A stretch of 64,000 nt of DNA from Methylibium sp035762065 (GCF_035762065.1 NZ_DASTPW010000045.1:1-64000), one strand, 5' to 3'. Counted from the first letter of the stretch, positions 1 to 10,991 are shown. A program made the numbers and translations. The notes: generated by a model from the letters alone, not told the origin.

Positions 1-1
1 C

Positions 2-1840
2 GGCATGCAGCGCCGCGGTCCCGGAGGCGGGCGTGGCGATCATCGTCCGTCGATGGCGCCGCAGCAGCCTGCCGGTCCGCCGCCGGTCACCCGCACGGTC
101 ACGCTCGCCGAGGGCATGACGGTGAAAGACCTGTCGGACAAGCTCGAAGTGCGCGTCAAGGACGTGCTCAAGAAGCTGCTCGACCGCCGCATGATGATGA
201 CCATCAACACGACGCTCGACACCGAAACCGCGAGCATGATCGCGCGCGAGTTCGGGGCGGACGTGAAGATGCAGACGTTCGAAGAGGAAATGCTGCAGGT
301 CGAGGCCGAGGACGTCAGCCCGGAGGACGTCGTCACCCGCGCCCCGGTCGTCACCGTCATGGGCCACGTCGACCACGGCAAGACGAGCCTCCTCGACGCG
401 ATCCGCGAGACGAAGGTGGCGTCCGGCGAGAGCGGTGGCATCACGCAGCACATCGGCGCCTACCACGTCGAGACGCCGCGCGGGATGATCACCTTCCTCG
501 ACACCCCGGGCCACGAAGCGTTCACCCAGATGCGTGCGCGCGGCGCGAAGGCGACCGACCTGGTGATCCTTGTCGTGGCCGCCGACGACGGCGTGATGCC
601 GCAGACGAAGGAGGCCATCGCCCACGCGAAGGCCGCCGAGGTGCCCTTGATCGTCGCGATCAACAAGATCGACAAGCCGGGCCACAACGTGGAGCGCGTG
701 CGCAGCGAGCTGATCGCCGAGCAGGTCGTGCCCGAGGACTTCGGCGGCGACTCGCCGTTCGTGCAGGTCTCGGCCAAGACGGGACAGGGCATCGACGACC
801 TGCTCGAGCAAGTGCTGCTGCAAGCCGAGGTGCTGGAGCTGAAGGCCCAGGTCGCCGCACCCGCGAAGGGCCTGGTGATCGAAGCGCAGCTCGACAAGGG
901 CCGCGGCCCGGTCGCCACCGTGCTGGTGCAAAGCGGCACGCTGAAGAAGGGCGACGTGGTGCTCGCCGGCTCCACCTACGGCCGCGTGCGCGCGATGCTC
1001 GACGAGGACGGCAAGCCGACCGAGTCGGCGGGCCCGTCGATCCCGGTCGAGATCCAGGGGCTGACCGAGGTGCCGCAGGCGGGCGACGAGTTCATGGTGC
1101 TGGCCGACGAGCGTCGCGCCCGCGAGATCGCCACCTTCCGGTCGGGCAAGTACCGCGACGTGAAGCTGTCGAAGCAGCAGGCCGCGAAGCTCGAGAACAT
1201 GTTCGAGAACATGGGCCAGGGCGCGGTGCAGATGCTGCCGCTGATCATCAAGGCCGACGTGCAAGGCTCGCAGGAGGCGCTGGCTTCGTCGCTGCTGAAG
1301 CTCAGCACCGCCGAGGTCAAGGTGCAGATCGTGCACGCCGCGGTCGGCGGCATCAGCGAGAGCGACGTGAACCTCGCGATCGCGTCGAAGGCGGTGATCA
1401 TCGGCTTCAACGTGCGCGCCGACGCCGGCGCGCGCAAGCTGGCCGAAGGCAACAGCGTCGATCTGCGCTACTACAACATCATTTACGACGCGGTCGACGA
1501 GATCAAGTCGGCGATGGGCGGCATGCTCGCGCCCGAGCAGCGCGAAGAACTGCTCGGCACCGCCGAGATCCGCCAAGTGTTCGTCGCCTCGAAGATCGGC
1601 ACGGTGGCTGGCTCGATGGTCACCTCGGGTCTGGTGCGCCGCGGTGCACGCTTCCGCCTGCTGCGCGAGAACGTCGTGGTCTACAGCGGCGAAGTCGAGT
1701 CGGTGCGGCGCCTGAAGGACGACGTGCGCGAGGTCGCGTCAGGCTTCGAGTGCGGCATCAAGCTGAAAAACTACAACGACATCAAGGAAGGCGACGTGCT
1801 GGAAATCTTCGAGATCAAGGAAGTCGCTCGAACGCTCTGA
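2..1840 (+). CDS. infB: Translation initiation factor IF-2, 3' part (5' end outside window)
   Basis: IF-2 is the GTPase that brings initiator fMet-tRNA to the 30S subunit and promotes 50S joining. The reading frame is already open at the window edge, so the N-terminal domains are missing; about 613 residues remain, against roughly 900 or more in related betaproteobacteria. The GTPase motifs are intact: GHVDHGKTS (G1), DTPGHEAF (G3) and NKID (G4). They are followed by the beta-barrel and C-terminal fMet-tRNA-binding domains, ending near EIFEIKEVARTL. The internal ATG near the window start is not the true start. It lies upstream of rbfA and truB in the widely conserved nusA-infB-rbfA-truB order. 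Identification is secure. Confidence 0.97.
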   Translation, partial: GMQRRGPGGGRGDHRPSMAPQQPAGPPPVTRTVTLAEGMTVKDLSDKLEVRVKDVLKKLLDRRMMMTINTTLDTETASMIAREFGADVKMQTFEEEMLQVEAEDVSPEDVVTRAPVVTVMGHVDHGKTSLLDAIRETKVASGESGGITQHIGAYHVETPRGMITFLDTPGHEAFTQMRARGAKATDLVILVVAADDGVMPQTKEAIAHAKAAEVPLIVAINKIDKPGHNVERVRSELIAEQVVPEDFGGDSPFVQVSAKTGQGIDDLLEQVLLQAEVLELKAQVAAPAKGLVIEAQLDKGRGPVATVLVQSGTLKKGDVVLAGSTYGRVRAMLDEDGKPTESAGPSIPVEIQGLTEVPQAGDEFMVLADERRAREIATFRSGKYRDVKLSKQQAAKLENMFENMGQGAVQMLPLIIKADVQGSQEALASSLLKLSTAEVKVQIVHAAVGGISESDVNLAIASKAVIIGFNVRADAGARKLAEGNSVDLRYYNIIYDAVDEIKSAMGGMLAPEQREELLGTAEIRQVFVASKIGTVAGSMVTSGLVRRGARFRLLRENVVVYSGEVESVRRLKDDVREVASGFECGIKLKNYNDIKEGDVLEIFEIKEVARTL

Positions 1841-1863
1841 CGGCGGTTCGCTCACCCTTGACG

Positions 1864-1884
1864 AGCCCCGCCTCTGGCGGGGTT
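1864..1884 (+). terminator. Stem-loop 1 downstream of infB
   Basis: A 7-bp GC stem (CCCCGCC/GGCGGGG, three-base loop, extended by A-T and G-T pairs) starts 24 bases after the infB stop. Only two T residues follow, so it is a weak intrinsic terminator at best. It resembles the second hairpin downstream and may be a duplicate of it. An attenuating or RNA-stabilising role is inference. Confidence 0.5.
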
Positions 1885-1901
1885 CGTGCTTGATGGACGC
1901 G

Positions 1902-1931
1902 AGCCCCGCCTTTGCGGCGGGGCTTGTCTTT
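1902..1931 (+). terminator. Stem-loop 2 (terminator-like) between infB and rbfA
   Basis: A 9-bp stem (AGCCCCGCC/GGCGGGGCT, five-base loop) is followed by TGTCTTT, which fits a rho-independent terminator or attenuator. It ends about 25 bases before the rbfA start. Because infB and rbfA are usually co-transcribed, this may cause partial termination between them. Confidence 0.55.
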
Positions 1932-1955
1932 GGGTGATCCGCGAAGGAGGCCACC

Positions 1956-2324
1956 ATGACCAAACACAAGCGCGCCATTCCCAACCGGAGCTTCCGCGTC
2001 GCCGACCAGATCCAGCGCGACGTTGCCGAGCTCGTGCGCGAGCTGAAGGACCCACGCATCGGCATGGTGACGATCCAGGCCGTCGAGGTCTCGGCCGACT
2101 ACGCGCATGCAAAGGTCTTCTTCTCGGTATTGATGGGTGACCCCGCCGAATGCGAGACCGCGCTCAACGAGGCAGCCGGCTTCATCCGCAACAGCCTCTT
2201 CAAGCGGCTGCAGATCCACACGGTGCCGACGCTGCACTTCAGCTTCGACCGCACGACCGAGAAGGCGGCCGACCTGAACGCGCTGATCCATCGCGCGAAC
2301 GCGACGCGGGCGAAGGAGGACTGA
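1956..2324 (+). CDS. rbfA: 30S ribosome-binding factor A
   Basis: RbfA is a small KH-type protein that binds the 30S subunit and helps late 16S rRNA maturation. The 122-residue product matches the usual family length. It opens with an arginine-rich segment containing FRVADQIQRDVAELV and carries the typical ELKDPRIGMVTIQAVEVSAD and FIRNSLFKRLQIHTVPTL blocks. The start is well supported: AAGGAGG lies eight bases before the ATG. The gene sits between infB and truB; truB begins two bases after its stop, so the two are surely co-transcribed. Confidence 0.96.
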   Translation: MTKHKRAIPNRSFRVADQIQRDVAELVRELKDPRIGMVTIQAVEVSADYAHAKVFFSVLMGDPAECETALNEAAGFIRNSLFKRLQIHTVPTLHFSFDRTTEKAADLNALIHRANATRAKED

Positions 2325-2325
2325 G

Positions 2326-3296
2326 GTGCTGACCCGCACGCGCAGCCCGCGCAAGGCACTGCACGGTGTCCTGCTGATCGACAAGCCCTACGGCTGGTCG
2401 AGCAACGACGCGCTGCAGAAGGTCAAGGGCATGCTGCGCGCGCAGAAGGCCGGCCACACCGGCACGCTCGATCCGCTCGCCACCGGCCTGCTGCCGCTGT
2501 GCTTCGGCGCGGCGACCAAGTTCTCGCAGGCAAGCCTCGATGCCGACAAGACCTACCGCGCGACGATCGCGCTCGGCGTCACCCGCGTCGGCGGCGATCT
2601 CGAAGGCGAGGTCGTCGCGACCCGGCCGGTCGCCTTCGACGACGCGCGACTCGCGGCCGCGGTGGCTTCGCTCACCGGCCCGATCGAGCAACGCGCGCCG
2701 ATGCAGTCGGCGCTCAAGCACGAAGGCCGCGCGCTCTACGACTACGCGCGCGCCGGCATCGAAGTCGAGCGCGCGCCGCGCCGCGTGACGGTTCATCGCT
2801 TCGACATCGTTGCCCGGCACGCTGTCGATGCGATGGAGGTCGAACTGCGCGTCAGCAAAGGCACCTATGTGCGCACGCTGGCCGAAGACCTCGGCGAGGC
2901 GCTCGGCTGCGGCGCGCATCTCGTCGCGCTGCGCCGCCTCGCGAGCGGCGCGCTGAGTCTCGACGGCGCGGTCGATCTCGAAGCGCTGCAGGCCCTCGAT
3001 CCCGACGAGCGCGAGGCCCGGCTCCTGCCGCCCGATGCGCTGCTCGGCGACGTGCCGGCGGTACACCTGAGTGCCGACGATGCCGGCCGTTTCCTCGCCG
3101 GCGTGCGCCGCCGCATCGACGCCGAGGACGCCGCCTGCCTGCGCGTCTACGGCCCGGCGGTCACGGGGCAGCCGGTTTTCCTCGGCAGCGCCCACGTCAA
3201 GGCCGGCGAGCTGATCCCGACGCGGCTCCTGAGCCCGGTCGAAGCCCAGGCCCTGGCCACGATTCCGTCTTCAAGAACGCTTCAAGCGAGCCTCCC

Positions 3297-3300
<4 letters not shown>
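2326..3300 (+). CDS. truB: tRNA pseudouridine(55) synthase TruB
   Basis: TruB converts uridine 55 in the T-loop of tRNAs to pseudouridine. The 324-residue protein has the conserved KPYGWSSND segment and the catalytic GHTGTLDPLATG motif with Asp49, followed by the thumb region and a C-terminal PUA-like domain. The start is a GTG, chosen because AAGGAGGA lies just upstream and because it begins two bases after the rbfA stop. Its TGA overlaps the typA ATG (ATGA), indicating translational coupling. Confidence 0.96.
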
Positions 3301-5129
<1,829 letters not shown>

Positions 5130-5151
5130 CGACCGCGGGCGAAGAAGCCGC

Positions 5152-6078
5152 ATGACGCATCGCCGCGCGGTGGCGCTGATGGTGCTGGTGACGCTCCTGT
5201 GGAGCATCGCCGGTGTCGTCACGCGGCACCTCGATGCGGCGCGCAGCTTCGAGGTCACGTTCTGGCGCAGCCTGTTCAACGCGATCGCGCTCGCCGTCGC
5301 GCTGACCGCGATGCGCGGCCGGGCGCTGTGGCTCGGCCTGCTGCGCGCGCCGCGCGCGGTGTGGGTCTCGGGCCTGTGCTGGTCGGTGATGTTCACCGCC
5401 TTCATGGTCGCCATCACGCTGACGACGGTGGCCAACGTGCTGGTCACGATGGCGATCGGCCCGCTGGTCACCGCGCTGTTCTCGCGCGCCTTCCTGCGGC
5501 ACCGGCTGCCGGCGCGGACCTGGCTCGCGGTCGCGGTCGCCGGGCTCGGCATCGCCTGGATGTTCGGGCGCGACGCGGGCGCGGGGCTGTCGCTCACCGG
5601 CACGCTGGTCGCGCTGGCGGTGCCGCTCGCCGCGGCGACCAACTGGACCTTGCTGCAGCACATCGGCCACGGCACCGCCGAGGCCGAAGAAGCGAGCGCC
5701 GGGCAGGACATGCTCCCCGCCGTGCTGATCGGCGCGCTGATCTCGGCGGCGGTGACGCTGCCGCTCGCCTGGCCGCTGACCGCTTCGATGCGCGACGTGG
5801 GCCTGCTGTCCATGCTTGGCGTGGTGCAGCTCGCGATCCCCTGCCTGCTGGTCGTGCGGCTCACCCGCGAACTGCCCGCACCCGAGATCGCGCTGCTCGG
5901 CCTGCTCGAAGTGATCTTCGGCGTCGCCTGGGCCTGGCTCGGCGCGAACGAGGCACCGTCGTCGAACACGCTCGCCGGCGGCGCGCTGGTGCTCGGCGCG
6001 CTGTGCGCGAACGAGCTGCTCGCGCTGCGCTCGCGCGCGCCGGTCCCGGCGCGCGCGCCCCAGCCCGGACTTCGCTAG
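5152..6078 (+). CDS. EamA-family (DMT superfamily) transporter
   Basis: A 308-residue integral membrane protein with about ten predicted hydrophobic helices arranged as two EamA repeats. The first repeat starts at MVLVTLLWSIAGVVTRHL and the second includes the segment around VVQLAIPCLLVVRLTRELPA. Members of this superfamily export or import metabolites such as amino acids, but the substrate here cannot be told from sequence. It follows typA by 22 bases and may be read through from it. The C-terminus is Arg/Pro rich and cytoplasmic by the positive-inside rule. Confidence 0.85.
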   Translation: MTHRRAVALMVLVTLLWSIAGVVTRHLDAARSFEVTFWRSLFNAIALAVALTAMRGRALWLGLLRAPRAVWVSGLCWSVMFTAFMVAITLTTVANVLVTMAIGPLVTALFSRAFLRHRLPARTWLAVAVAGLGIAWMFGRDAGAGLSLTGTLVALAVPLAAATNWTLLQHIGHGTAEAEEASAGQDMLPAVLIGALISAAVTLPLAWPLTASMRDVGLLSMLGVVQLAIPCLLVVRLTRELPAPEIALLGLLEVIFGVAWAWLGANEAPSSNTLAGGALVLGALCANELLALRSRAPVPARAPQPGLR

Positions 6079-6146
6079 CGCAAACCCGCTGCCGGGCGTG
6101 CAGGGGCCGCCACCAGCATGGCCCGGCAGAGCCCCCGGAAGCACCC

Positions 6147-6296
6147 GTGGCCCAGCAGCTCAGCGGTCTCGACGCGGCCTTCCTCGACCTCGAGGCCGCG
6201 CAGATGCCGATGCACGTCGATCCCGCGTCGATCGCGCCGGGGCCGCGTGAACGCGCCGACGGCCTGCGTTGCCGGCCTTTCGGCTGCCGGCTCTAG
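6147..6296 (+). pseudogene. Remnant of wax ester synthase/diacylglycerol acyltransferase (WS/DGAT), N-terminus only
   Basis: A GTG-started frame encodes AQQLSGLDAAFLDLEAA followed by QMPMHVD, which closely resembles the conserved N-terminus of bacterial WS/DGAT enzymes (LSGLDAAFLYLE...PMHVG). After about 27 residues the similarity stops and the frame ends in TAG, 50 codons in all. The catalytic HHxxxDG motif and the remaining 400 or more residues are absent, so this is a truncated relic. WS/DGAT genes often neighbour alpha/beta hydrolase genes like the next one, which supports a deletion at this place. The call rests on the short motif match. Confidence 0.6.
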
Positions 6297-6341
6297 CACC
6301 GGCCGATAGCATTGCCGCGCCGTCCACCACACGCCTCGCCC

Positions 6342-7130
6342 ATGCCCTTCGCCGCTGCCGCCGCGCCCCAGGAGATCAAGCCGCCGTCGGCCTTGCTGCT
6401 GCTGCTCGAGGCGCGCGCGCCGTGGGAGCTGGCGGCGCTGTGGTTCGCGAGCCCCTGGCTGCGCAAGCTGCCGCGCGGCGACGGCCATCCGGTGCTGGTC
6501 TTCCCCGGCCTCGCCGCGAACGACGCCTCGACGATCCCGCTGCGGCAGATCCTCACCACGCTCGGCTACAGCGCCCACCCCTGGGCGAACGGCTTCAACC
6601 GCGGGCCGCGGGCCGGCGTCGTCGAGGCCTGCGCCGATCTCGCGCGCAAGCTGCACGCGGACTCGGGGCGCAAGGTCAGCCTGGTCGGCTGGAGCCTGGG
6701 CGGCCTTTACGCCCGCGAGGTCGCCAAGCTTTGCGGCGATGCGGCGCGCTGCGTGGTGACGCTCGGCACGCCGTTCGCCGGGCCGCCGAAGGCCAACAAC
6801 GCCTGGCGCATCTACGAGCTGCTGAGCGGCCAGAAGATCGACGCCACCCAGGTGCCGCGCGCGCAGCTCGAAGTGGCGCCGCCGGTGCCGACCACCTCGA
6901 TCTATTCGCGCAGCGACGGCATCGTCGCCTGGCGCTGCAGCCTCAACGAGGCGGCGCCGCACACCGAGAACATCGAGGTCGTCGCGAGCCACGTCGGCCT
7001 GGGCGTCAACCCGCTCGCGCTGCTGGCGCTGGCCGACCGGCTGGCTCAGGACCCGGCGCACTGGCGGCGTTTCGACCGGCCGGCGGCCCTGCGCTGGCTG
7101 ATGAAGCACGGGCCGGCGCGGCCCGCCTGA
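6342..7130 (+). CDS. Alpha/beta hydrolase, lipase/PGAP1-like
   Basis: A 262-residue alpha/beta hydrolase, probably an esterase or lipase. The nucleophile elbow is GWSLG with Ser118; a likely catalytic triad is completed by Asp192 (SRSDGIV) and His217 (SHVGL). The oxyanion region is VFPGLAAND. No clear signal peptide is visible, so it may be cytoplasmic. I use the ATG at 6342; an in-frame TTG lies ten codons upstream. It directly follows the WS/DGAT remnant, suggesting an original role beside storage-lipid metabolism. Its true substrate is unknown. Confidence 0.8.
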   Translation: MPFAAAAAPQEIKPPSALLLLLEARAPWELAALWFASPWLRKLPRGDGHPVLVFPGLAANDASTIPLRQILTTLGYSAHPWANGFNRGPRAGVVEACADLARKLHADSGRKVSLVGWSLGGLYAREVAKLCGDAARCVVTLGTPFAGPPKANNAWRIYELLSGQKIDATQVPRAQLEVAPPVPTTSIYSRSDGIVAWRCSLNEAAPHTENIEVVASHVGLGVNPLALLALADRLAQDPAHWRRFDRPAALRWLMKHGPARPA

Positions 7131-7142
7131 ACGAACGCGGCT

Positions 7143-7394
7143 TCAGCGCCTGCCGGTGAACAGCCGGTCGAGGATCTCGCCCGGGATCGTGCGGCCGATG
7201 TCGTCGTCGACTTCCAGGCCCGAGCGCAGGTCGTAGGACGACTCGTACCACCAGCGGTCGCGCTTGCCGTCGCCGTCGTCCGGGTCGATCGGCTCGGGCG
7301 CGGGGCGCGCGGTCGCGGGGTCCGTTGCCGGCTCGCGGGCCGGGGGCGCTCGGTACTTGAACAGCAAGGTGGCCACGGTCGACTCCACAAGCAC
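7143..7394 (-). CDS. Small conserved-looking protein, paralogue A (WYESSYDLRSGLEV)
   Basis: A short acidic protein of up to 83 residues with no recognised function. Its C-terminal half, WYESSYDLRSGLEV then IPGEILDRLF, matches the neighbouring gene in W-x-ESSY-x-L-x-x-GLEV and a (I/L)P-x-E-(I/L) tail, so the two are paralogues. The N-terminal half (TVATLLFKYRAPP...) is Pro/Ala rich and differs. The start is unsure: several in-frame GTG codons (7394, 7388, 7376) exist and none has a clear Shine-Dalgarno sequence. No transmembrane segment is evident. Confidence 0.55.
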   Translation of the reverse strand: MLVESTVATLLFKYRAPPAREPATDPATARPAPEPIDPDDGDGKRDRWWYESSYDLRSGLEVDDDIGRTIPGEILDRLFTGRR

Positions 7395-7483
7395 TTGGCC
7401 GACTCTAGTGCCGGCCGTTCCCTTCCGGCGACCCGGGTTCGCCCGCCCCCAAGCTCGAAGCCACCGGCTCGCGTGCTGGCGGC

Positions 7484-7711
7484 TCAGCCTTCGCGGAAGG
7501 CGTCGATCAGTTCGGCCGGCAGGCTGTCGAGCGGCTCTTCGGAGACCTCGAGCCCGCGCTGCAGCTCGTAGGACGATTCGCGCCAGATGCCGTCGCGCGG
7601 CGGCGCCGCGGGGCGGGCTTCGCTGACGAGGCGGTCGATGTCGATGTCGAGCGCCGCGTGTGCCGGGTCCCGCGCATGCAGCATGTCCTTCAGCAGTTCG
7701 CTCAGCTTCAT
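7484..7711 (-). CDS. Small conserved-looking protein, paralogue B (WRESSYELQRGLEV)
   Basis: A 75-residue protein beginning MKLSELLKDMLHARDP when started at the ATG at 7711; an in-frame ATG ten codons upstream is less likely. The C-terminal motif WRESSYELQRGLEV followed by LPAELIDAF is shared with paralogue A. The N-terminal half is predicted helical and charged (DIDIDRLVSEA). The pair lies on the minus strand between a hydrolase and a divergent chemotaxis-type gene. Function is unknown; the ESSY-GLEV segment may be a protein-binding motif (inference). Confidence 0.65.
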   Translation of the reverse strand: MKLSELLKDMLHARDPAHAALDIDIDRLVSEARPAAPPRDGIWRESSYELQRGLEVSEEPLDSLPAELIDAFREG

Positions 7712-7856
7712 CACGGTTCCGGCGCGCGCCGGGTCGGACACCGGTTCGCAACATCGTGTTACAGCGGGCCGCGAGTATGCGGGGACGGCCTGCGCGCGGC
7801 AAGCCGCGAGGGCCGACTCCTATGATCGCCAGTTGCTTTTCGACCTCGAGGCCTGC

Positions 7857-10853
7857 GTGAAGAACAACCCTCCGGCGGATCCGCCCCAGCCCACCGCGGC
7901 CTCCGTACCGGCACTCAGCTCGACCGGCTCATCGCCGCGGCCCGCGGAGCCGACGGAACTGCCCGATGCGCCGGAGTCGAGCTTCCCGATCGTCGGCATC
8001 GGCGCCTCGGCGGGCGGGCTCGCCGCCTTCGAGTCCTTCTTCGCCGCGATGCCGCCGGACCACGACACCGGCATGGCCTTCGTGCTCGTGCAACACCTGT
8101 CGCCCGACCACAAGAGCGTGCTGGTCGACATCGTCGGTCGCTACGCGCGCATGCCGGTCGAGGAGGCCAAGGACGGCCTCGCGGTGCGGCGCGGCTGCGT
8201 CTACATCATTCCGCCGAACCGCCAGCTGCGGCTCGAAGCCGGCAAGCTCTGGCTCAGCGAGCACGCCGACGATCGCAAGCCGCGGCTCACGATCGACCAC
8301 TTCTTCCAGTCGCTCGCGCAGTCGCAGGGCGAGTTCGCGATCTGCATCGTCATGTCGGGCACCGGCACCGACGGCACGCTGGGGCTGCGCGAGATCAAGG
8401 GCGTCGGCGGCATGGCGATCGTGCAGTCCCCCGGCAGCAGCGAATACGACGGCATGCCGCGCAGCGCCATCGCCACCGGCATGGCCGACTACGTGCTCGC
8501 GCCGGCCGAGATGCCGGCGCAGCTGATCGCGTACGCGCGCCACGCCTTCGATCCGACGCGCATCCGGAGCACCAGCGGCTTGCGCAACGGCGTGCTCAAG
8601 AAGCTGTGCCTGCTGCTGCGCGGCCAGACCGGCCACGACTTCTCGCAATACAAGGAGACCACGCTGGTGCGCCGCATGGGCCGGCGTATGGCGCTGCAGC
8701 AGCTCGACAAGCCCGAGGACTACCTGCGCTACGCCCGCGAGCATCCGCCCGAGCTCGAGGGGCTGTTCCGAGACCTGCTGATCGGCGTCACGAACTTCTT
8801 CCGCGACCCGGAAGCCTTCAAGGTGCTGGAAGACAAGGTCGTCCCGCGCCTGGTCGAAGGCAAGGTCGCGCACGAGGCGGTGCGCGTGTGGGTCTGCGCC
8901 TGCTCGACCGGCGAGGAGGCCTATTCGATTGCGATCCTGCTGTACGAGCACATGGCGCGGCTGGAGCGCCCGCTGAAGCTGCAGATCTTCGCGACCGACA
9001 TCGACCGCCAGGCGGTCGACCAGGCTCGCGGCGGCGTCTATCCGGCAAGCATCTCGGCGCACGTGAGCGAAGAGCGGCTCGCACGCTTCTTCGTTCACGA
9101 TGCGCAGCGCGGCACCTACCGCATCCAGAAGCACATCCGCGACCTGCTCGTGTTCAGCGAGCAGGACGTGATCAAGGACCCGCCGTTCTCGAGGCTCGAC
9201 CTCGTCAGCTGCCGCAACCTGCTGATCTACCTGAACCCCGACCTCCAGCGCAAGCTGATCCCGCTGTTCCACTACGCGCTCGCGCCGAGCGGCGCGCTGT
9301 TCCTCGGCACTTCGGAAACGCTCGGCGAAAGCGCGCGCCTGTTCAGCCCGGTCGATCGCAAGTGGAAGCTGTACTTCCGCTTGCCGGGCGGCCACCACGA
9401 CGCGCGCCCCGCGCTGCCGGACTTCGTGCCGCCGCTGTTCGAGAGCGTGTCTCGCTCGCCGCAACCTTCGATGGAGGGCAGCCAGGACGCGACGAACCTG
9501 CGTCAGGTGACGGAGAAGGCGTTGCTCGCGCACTACGCGCAGGCGGCTGTACTGGTCAACGCGCGCGGGCAGATGCTGCACATCGTCGGGCGCACCGGCC
9601 AGTTCTTCGAGCCGGCCGACGGCGACCCGGCGATGAACGTGCTGACGATGGCGCGCGAAGGCCTGAAGCGCGAGCTGACGATCGCCTTGCACAAGGCGGT
9701 CGCGCGCAAGGAGCTTGTGCGGTACCAGGGACTGAACGTCAAGACCAACGGCGACTACTCGCGCGTCGATCTCGCGGTGCGCCCGGTCGACGTGAGCAGC
9801 GGCTCGGTGGTCTACCTCGTCGTGCTGGAGCAGCCGCCCGATCGTGCGTACCTCGGCGGCCGCATGCCCACCGATGAGGAGGCCGGCAGCCGCATCGCCG
9901 AGCTGGAGCGCGAGCTGCGCTCGAAGGACGAATACCTCCAGACCACGCTGGAGGAGATGGAGACCACCAACGAGGAACTGAAGTCCACCAACGAGGAGAT
10001 GCAGTCGATCAACGAGGAGCTGCAGTCCACCAACGAAGAGCTGGAGACCTCGAAGGAGGAGCTGCAGTCGGTCAACGAGGAGCTGTCCACCGTCAATGCC
10101 GAGCTGCAGGACCGCGTCGCCGACCTCTCGCGCGCGAACAACGACATGAACAACCTGCTCGCCGGCACCGGCGTCGGCACGGTGTTCGTCGATCACCACC
10201 TGCGCATCGCGCGCTTCACGCCGGCGGCCACGCAGGTGATGAACCTCATCCCGGGCGACGTGGGTCGGCCGCTCGCCCACGTCTCGCTCAACTTCGTCGG
10301 CTACGACCGCATGGTCGAGGACATCACGGCGGTGCTCGACACGCTGACGCCGAAGGAGGCCGAGGTCCAGGTCAAGAGCGGCGCCTGGTACCTGATGCGC
10401 ATCCGGCCCTACCGCACCACCGAGAACCTGATCGAGGGCGTCGTCGTGACGCTCGTGGACATCAGCGAGCGCAAGAAGGCCGAGAAATCGATGCGCCACA
10501 GCGAGGAGCGCCTTGCCATCTTCATCCACCAAGCCTATGCGGGCGTCGCCGAGATCGATCTGACGGGCCACTTCCTGTTCGCCAACGATCGCCTCTGCGA
10601 GATGCTCGGCTACAGCCGCGAGGAACTGCTCAGAAGGCGCGTCGCCGACCTGACCGACGGCGACGATCTACCGCTGCTGCGCACGATGCTCGAAGCCTTC
10701 GCGCGCGGCGGCCCCGACACGCAGATCACCAAGCGCTACGTGCGCAAGGACGGGCAGCGCCTCCAGCTGCTCGAGCGCGTCAGCGCGTTGCGCGACGCGA
10801 CCGGCAAGCCGCGTTCGTTGCTCGTGCTCCTGCTCGACGACACCGAGGATTGA
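7857..10853 (+). CDS. CheB-CheR-PAS fusion signalling protein
   Basis: A protein of about 998 residues. The order is: a Pro/Ser-rich leader; a CheB methylesterase domain with triad Ser51 (GASAGG), His80 (VQHLSP) and Asp172 (GTGTDG); a CheR methyltransferase domain (about 240-510) with the SAM motif CSTGEEAYS; a linker; a long heptad coiled coil (about 676-761) made of repeated TNEEL/SINEEL/SVNEEL units; and two PAS domains. There is no receiver and no kinase, so output probably passes to the downstream kinase. The GTG start was chosen because no in-frame ATG precedes the CheB domain; an upstream TTG at 7833 is possible. Confidence 0.88.
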   Translation: MKNNPPADPPQPTAASVPALSSTGSSPRPAEPTELPDAPESSFPIVGIGASAGGLAAFESFFAAMPPDHDTGMAFVLVQHLSPDHKSVLVDIVGRYARMPVEEAKDGLAVRRGCVYIIPPNRQLRLEAGKLWLSEHADDRKPRLTIDHFFQSLAQSQGEFAICIVMSGTGTDGTLGLREIKGVGGMAIVQSPGSSEYDGMPRSAIATGMADYVLAPAEMPAQLIAYARHAFDPTRIRSTSGLRNGVLKKLCLLLRGQTGHDFSQYKETTLVRRMGRRMALQQLDKPEDYLRYAREHPPELEGLFRDLLIGVTNFFRDPEAFKVLEDKVVPRLVEGKVAHEAVRVWVCACSTGEEAYSIAILLYEHMARLERPLKLQIFATDIDRQAVDQARGGVYPASISAHVSEERLARFFVHDAQRGTYRIQKHIRDLLVFSEQDVIKDPPFSRLDLVSCRNLLIYLNPDLQRKLIPLFHYALAPSGALFLGTSETLGESARLFSPVDRKWKLYFRLPGGHHDARPALPDFVPPLFESVSRSPQPSMEGSQDATNLRQVTEKALLAHYAQAAVLVNARGQMLHIVGRTGQFFEPADGDPAMNVLTMAREGLKRELTIALHKAVARKELVRYQGLNVKTNGDYSRVDLAVRPVDVSSGSVVYLVVLEQPPDRAYLGGRMPTDEEAGSRIAELERELRSKDEYLQTTLEEMETTNEELKSTNEEMQSINEELQSTNEELETSKEELQSVNEELSTVNAELQDRVADLSRANNDMNNLLAGTGVGTVFVDHHLRIARFTPAATQVMNLIPGDVGRPLAHVSLNFVGYDRMVEDITAVLDTLTPKEAEVQVKSGAWYLMRIRPYRTTENLIEGVVVTLVDISERKKAEKSMRHSEERLAIFIHQAYAGVAEIDLTGHFLFANDRLCEMLGYSREELLRRRVADLTDGDDLPLLRTMLEAFARGGPDTQITKRYVRKDGQRLQLLERVSALRDATGKPRSLLVLLLDDTED

Positions 10854-10991
10854 GGCCGGCTGCGCGTCGGTTCAGGCACCGCGATTGCCAATTCATGACC
10901 ACTGGGCAGCGTGCGAACGTCTGCGCGTTTGCCCCGTGGCGCCGCGGATCGCGACGTCCGATCGTTGAATCGCTGCTTCATCCGAGCGCCG

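Noticed and set aside
2499..3296. Upstream extension of the typA reading frame through truB
   Set aside because: The extension is Arg-rich without family similarity, and the ATG overlapping the truB stop gives the normal BipA N-terminus.
9886..10140. Tandem DNA repeat in the CheB-CheR-PAS gene
   Set aside because: The repeated codons follow from a heptad coiled coil (NEEL units) and vary at synonymous sites, so this is a protein feature rather than a DNA repeat element.
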